A stretch of 64,000 bases of DNA, taken from the NCBI GenBank assembly GCA_964058805.1, contig CAXKVV010000043.1, positions 372,001-436,000 on the forward strand, read 5' to 3'. Every line of letters starts with the position of its first letter. Position 1 is the first letter of the stretch. This document shows, in pieces, positions 63,075 through 64,000 of the stretch. Made by a program: the position numbers and the translations under genes. The notes beneath the pieces were generated by a model, which saw only the letters and a program-made list of their open reading frames with translations, made no database searches and was not told where the DNA came from. Origin of the DNA: Schoenoplectus triqueter. Its lineage: Eukaryota > Streptophyta > Magnoliopsida > Poales > Cyperaceae.

Positions 63075-64000
63075 GTGAGTAAAATACTAGTCTCTTTATG
63101 TAATATATCCATCAAAATCACATACTTATTTTGTCTGATTCATACCTCTGAGCCAGAAATCTTAGCCCGTCCTACCTGCAAGTTGATTTTTTTTGTTGGC
63201 CCTGCACGACATGTCTAGACCCGTCCTTCAGCGTAATTTTTCAAAATTGACCGAGAATTTTTTTTTTTAACATTTTAGTTTTTGAATTTAAAAAAATTTA
63301 AAATATCAAAGTTATAAATTTTATTGTTATGAATCTATAGAATTTTACCTAATCTTAATAGATTTTTAGCACAAAAATTATGATTAAAAAGTATCTAGAG
63401 ATCGGAAGTTTTTCAGCAGTTATATGACCTTCATAAATATGATTTTTTTTTAGATTGATATTTTTATTTTTGGAAGAGCTGAAAATATAAAAATGATAGA
63501 TAAGATAAGATAATGCATGCATCTATTATGCACAAATCTTATCAGCGGAAATCAATCATACTATCCTTTTTAACCTCTAGCCTAGGTGCAAAGAATTAGC
63601 GAAGCCCATCCTTGAAATTGAACAATGTTTTTTGTTGTCAAATTTGCTGCGAGAAGCGTGTGCAGGAACAAAACATTTGAATAAAAAAGGAAAACAAAAA
63701 TGGAAGAGGACGACCGAACCATACGTTTTACTGGTCTCCGTGGCGATCGGATGATGGATTTCTTTCTGTATCTCTTCGTTTCATTTGTTTTTCTTTTTTA
63801 CAGGTATCCTATATTCCTATGCGTCCGATTTTTGTACCAAGTAGGCGTCATTTTGCAACAGTTGTATATCACCGAATCAGATATAATTGCAACAAAAAGT
63901 TGACGGATGAGACGACTCTTACTCCATATAGATTCCCATGTGAAGTACAAGTGTACAGCCAGCCTTTCACTGACACAGAAATCAAATATAAATAATCCAT

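Larger units (their letters stand above)
59860..64000. other. Gene-poor right end
   Basis: AT-rich DNA with a TA run (60719-60750) and a GA run (61254-61283). The GA run and the neighbouring 61300-61400 segment could be the 5' leader of the minus-strand fragment at 59.6 kb, but that is not shown. 61480-62860 is almost entirely A/T. A frame from 63700 (MEEDDRTIRFTGLRGDRMMD) is unrecognised. Confidence 0.4.

Noticed and set aside
63700..63903. 67-codon frame starting MEEDDRTIRFTG
   Set aside because: Mostly hydrophobic low-complexity continuation and no homology recognised; could be a chance frame.

Overview
The window is nuclear DNA of a flowering plant. It carries split genes with GT-AG introns, AT-rich introns and intergenic DNA, plant-type gene families and many small non-autonomous transposons. 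I cannot fix the order or species from the sequence alone. No rRNA or tRNA gene, no CRISPR array and no intact autonomous transposon was found.

Layout: (1) 0-5 kb is gene-poor, with a MITE-like element swollen by TTA/TAT repeats, then microsatellites. (2) 5.2-12.0 kb, minus strand: a complete nine-exon phosphoinositide-specific phospholipase C gene with two hAT-type MITEs in its introns. (3) 12.7-13.0 kb, plus strand: a frameshifted fragment of a plastid-type NifU-like (NFU) scaffold gene. (4) 14.2-16.3 kb, minus strand: a six-exon GDSL esterase/lipase whose catalytic DGIH block lies one base out of frame with the last exon. (5) 16.3-27.2 kb: a transposon-rich interval with foldbacks, two CACTA-like ends, an inverted partner of the 0.2 kb element and a FAR1/MULE-like remnant. 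(6) 27.3-39.7 kb, plus strand: a complete 30-exon clathrin heavy chain gene, 1705 aa. (7) 42.4-50.3 kb, minus strand, convergent with the clathrin gene: an 11-exon open gene for a 752-aa chimera. (8) 58.3-58.8 kb, plus strand: an intronless calmodulin-like gene. (9) 59-64 kb: weak gene fragments and AT-rich DNA.

The most striking object is the chimera. Its first nine exons are an inverted, diverged copy of clathrin heavy chain exons 1-9, that is, the seven-bladed N-terminal propeller. The clathrin leg is replaced by a coiled coil and a protein kinase domain of the plant U-box-kinase (PUB33-like, RLCK IX) type, ending exactly where such proteins normally continue into the U-box. All nine propeller exons differ from their clathrin partners by zero or a multiple of three bases, all junctions keep phase and no stop interrupts the frame, so it looks like a maintained gene rather than a dead duplicate. 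Two residues that line the clathrin-box groove in the parent are changed. One of its introns holds six foldback elements and one TIR MITE packed end to end.

How the genes relate: clathrin heavy chain drives coated-vesicle formation. A propeller-kinase could act at the same adaptor interface, as a kinase scaffold or a decoy, but that is inference. PLC and the calmodulin-like protein both belong to calcium/phosphoinositide signalling, but their proximity is probably incidental.
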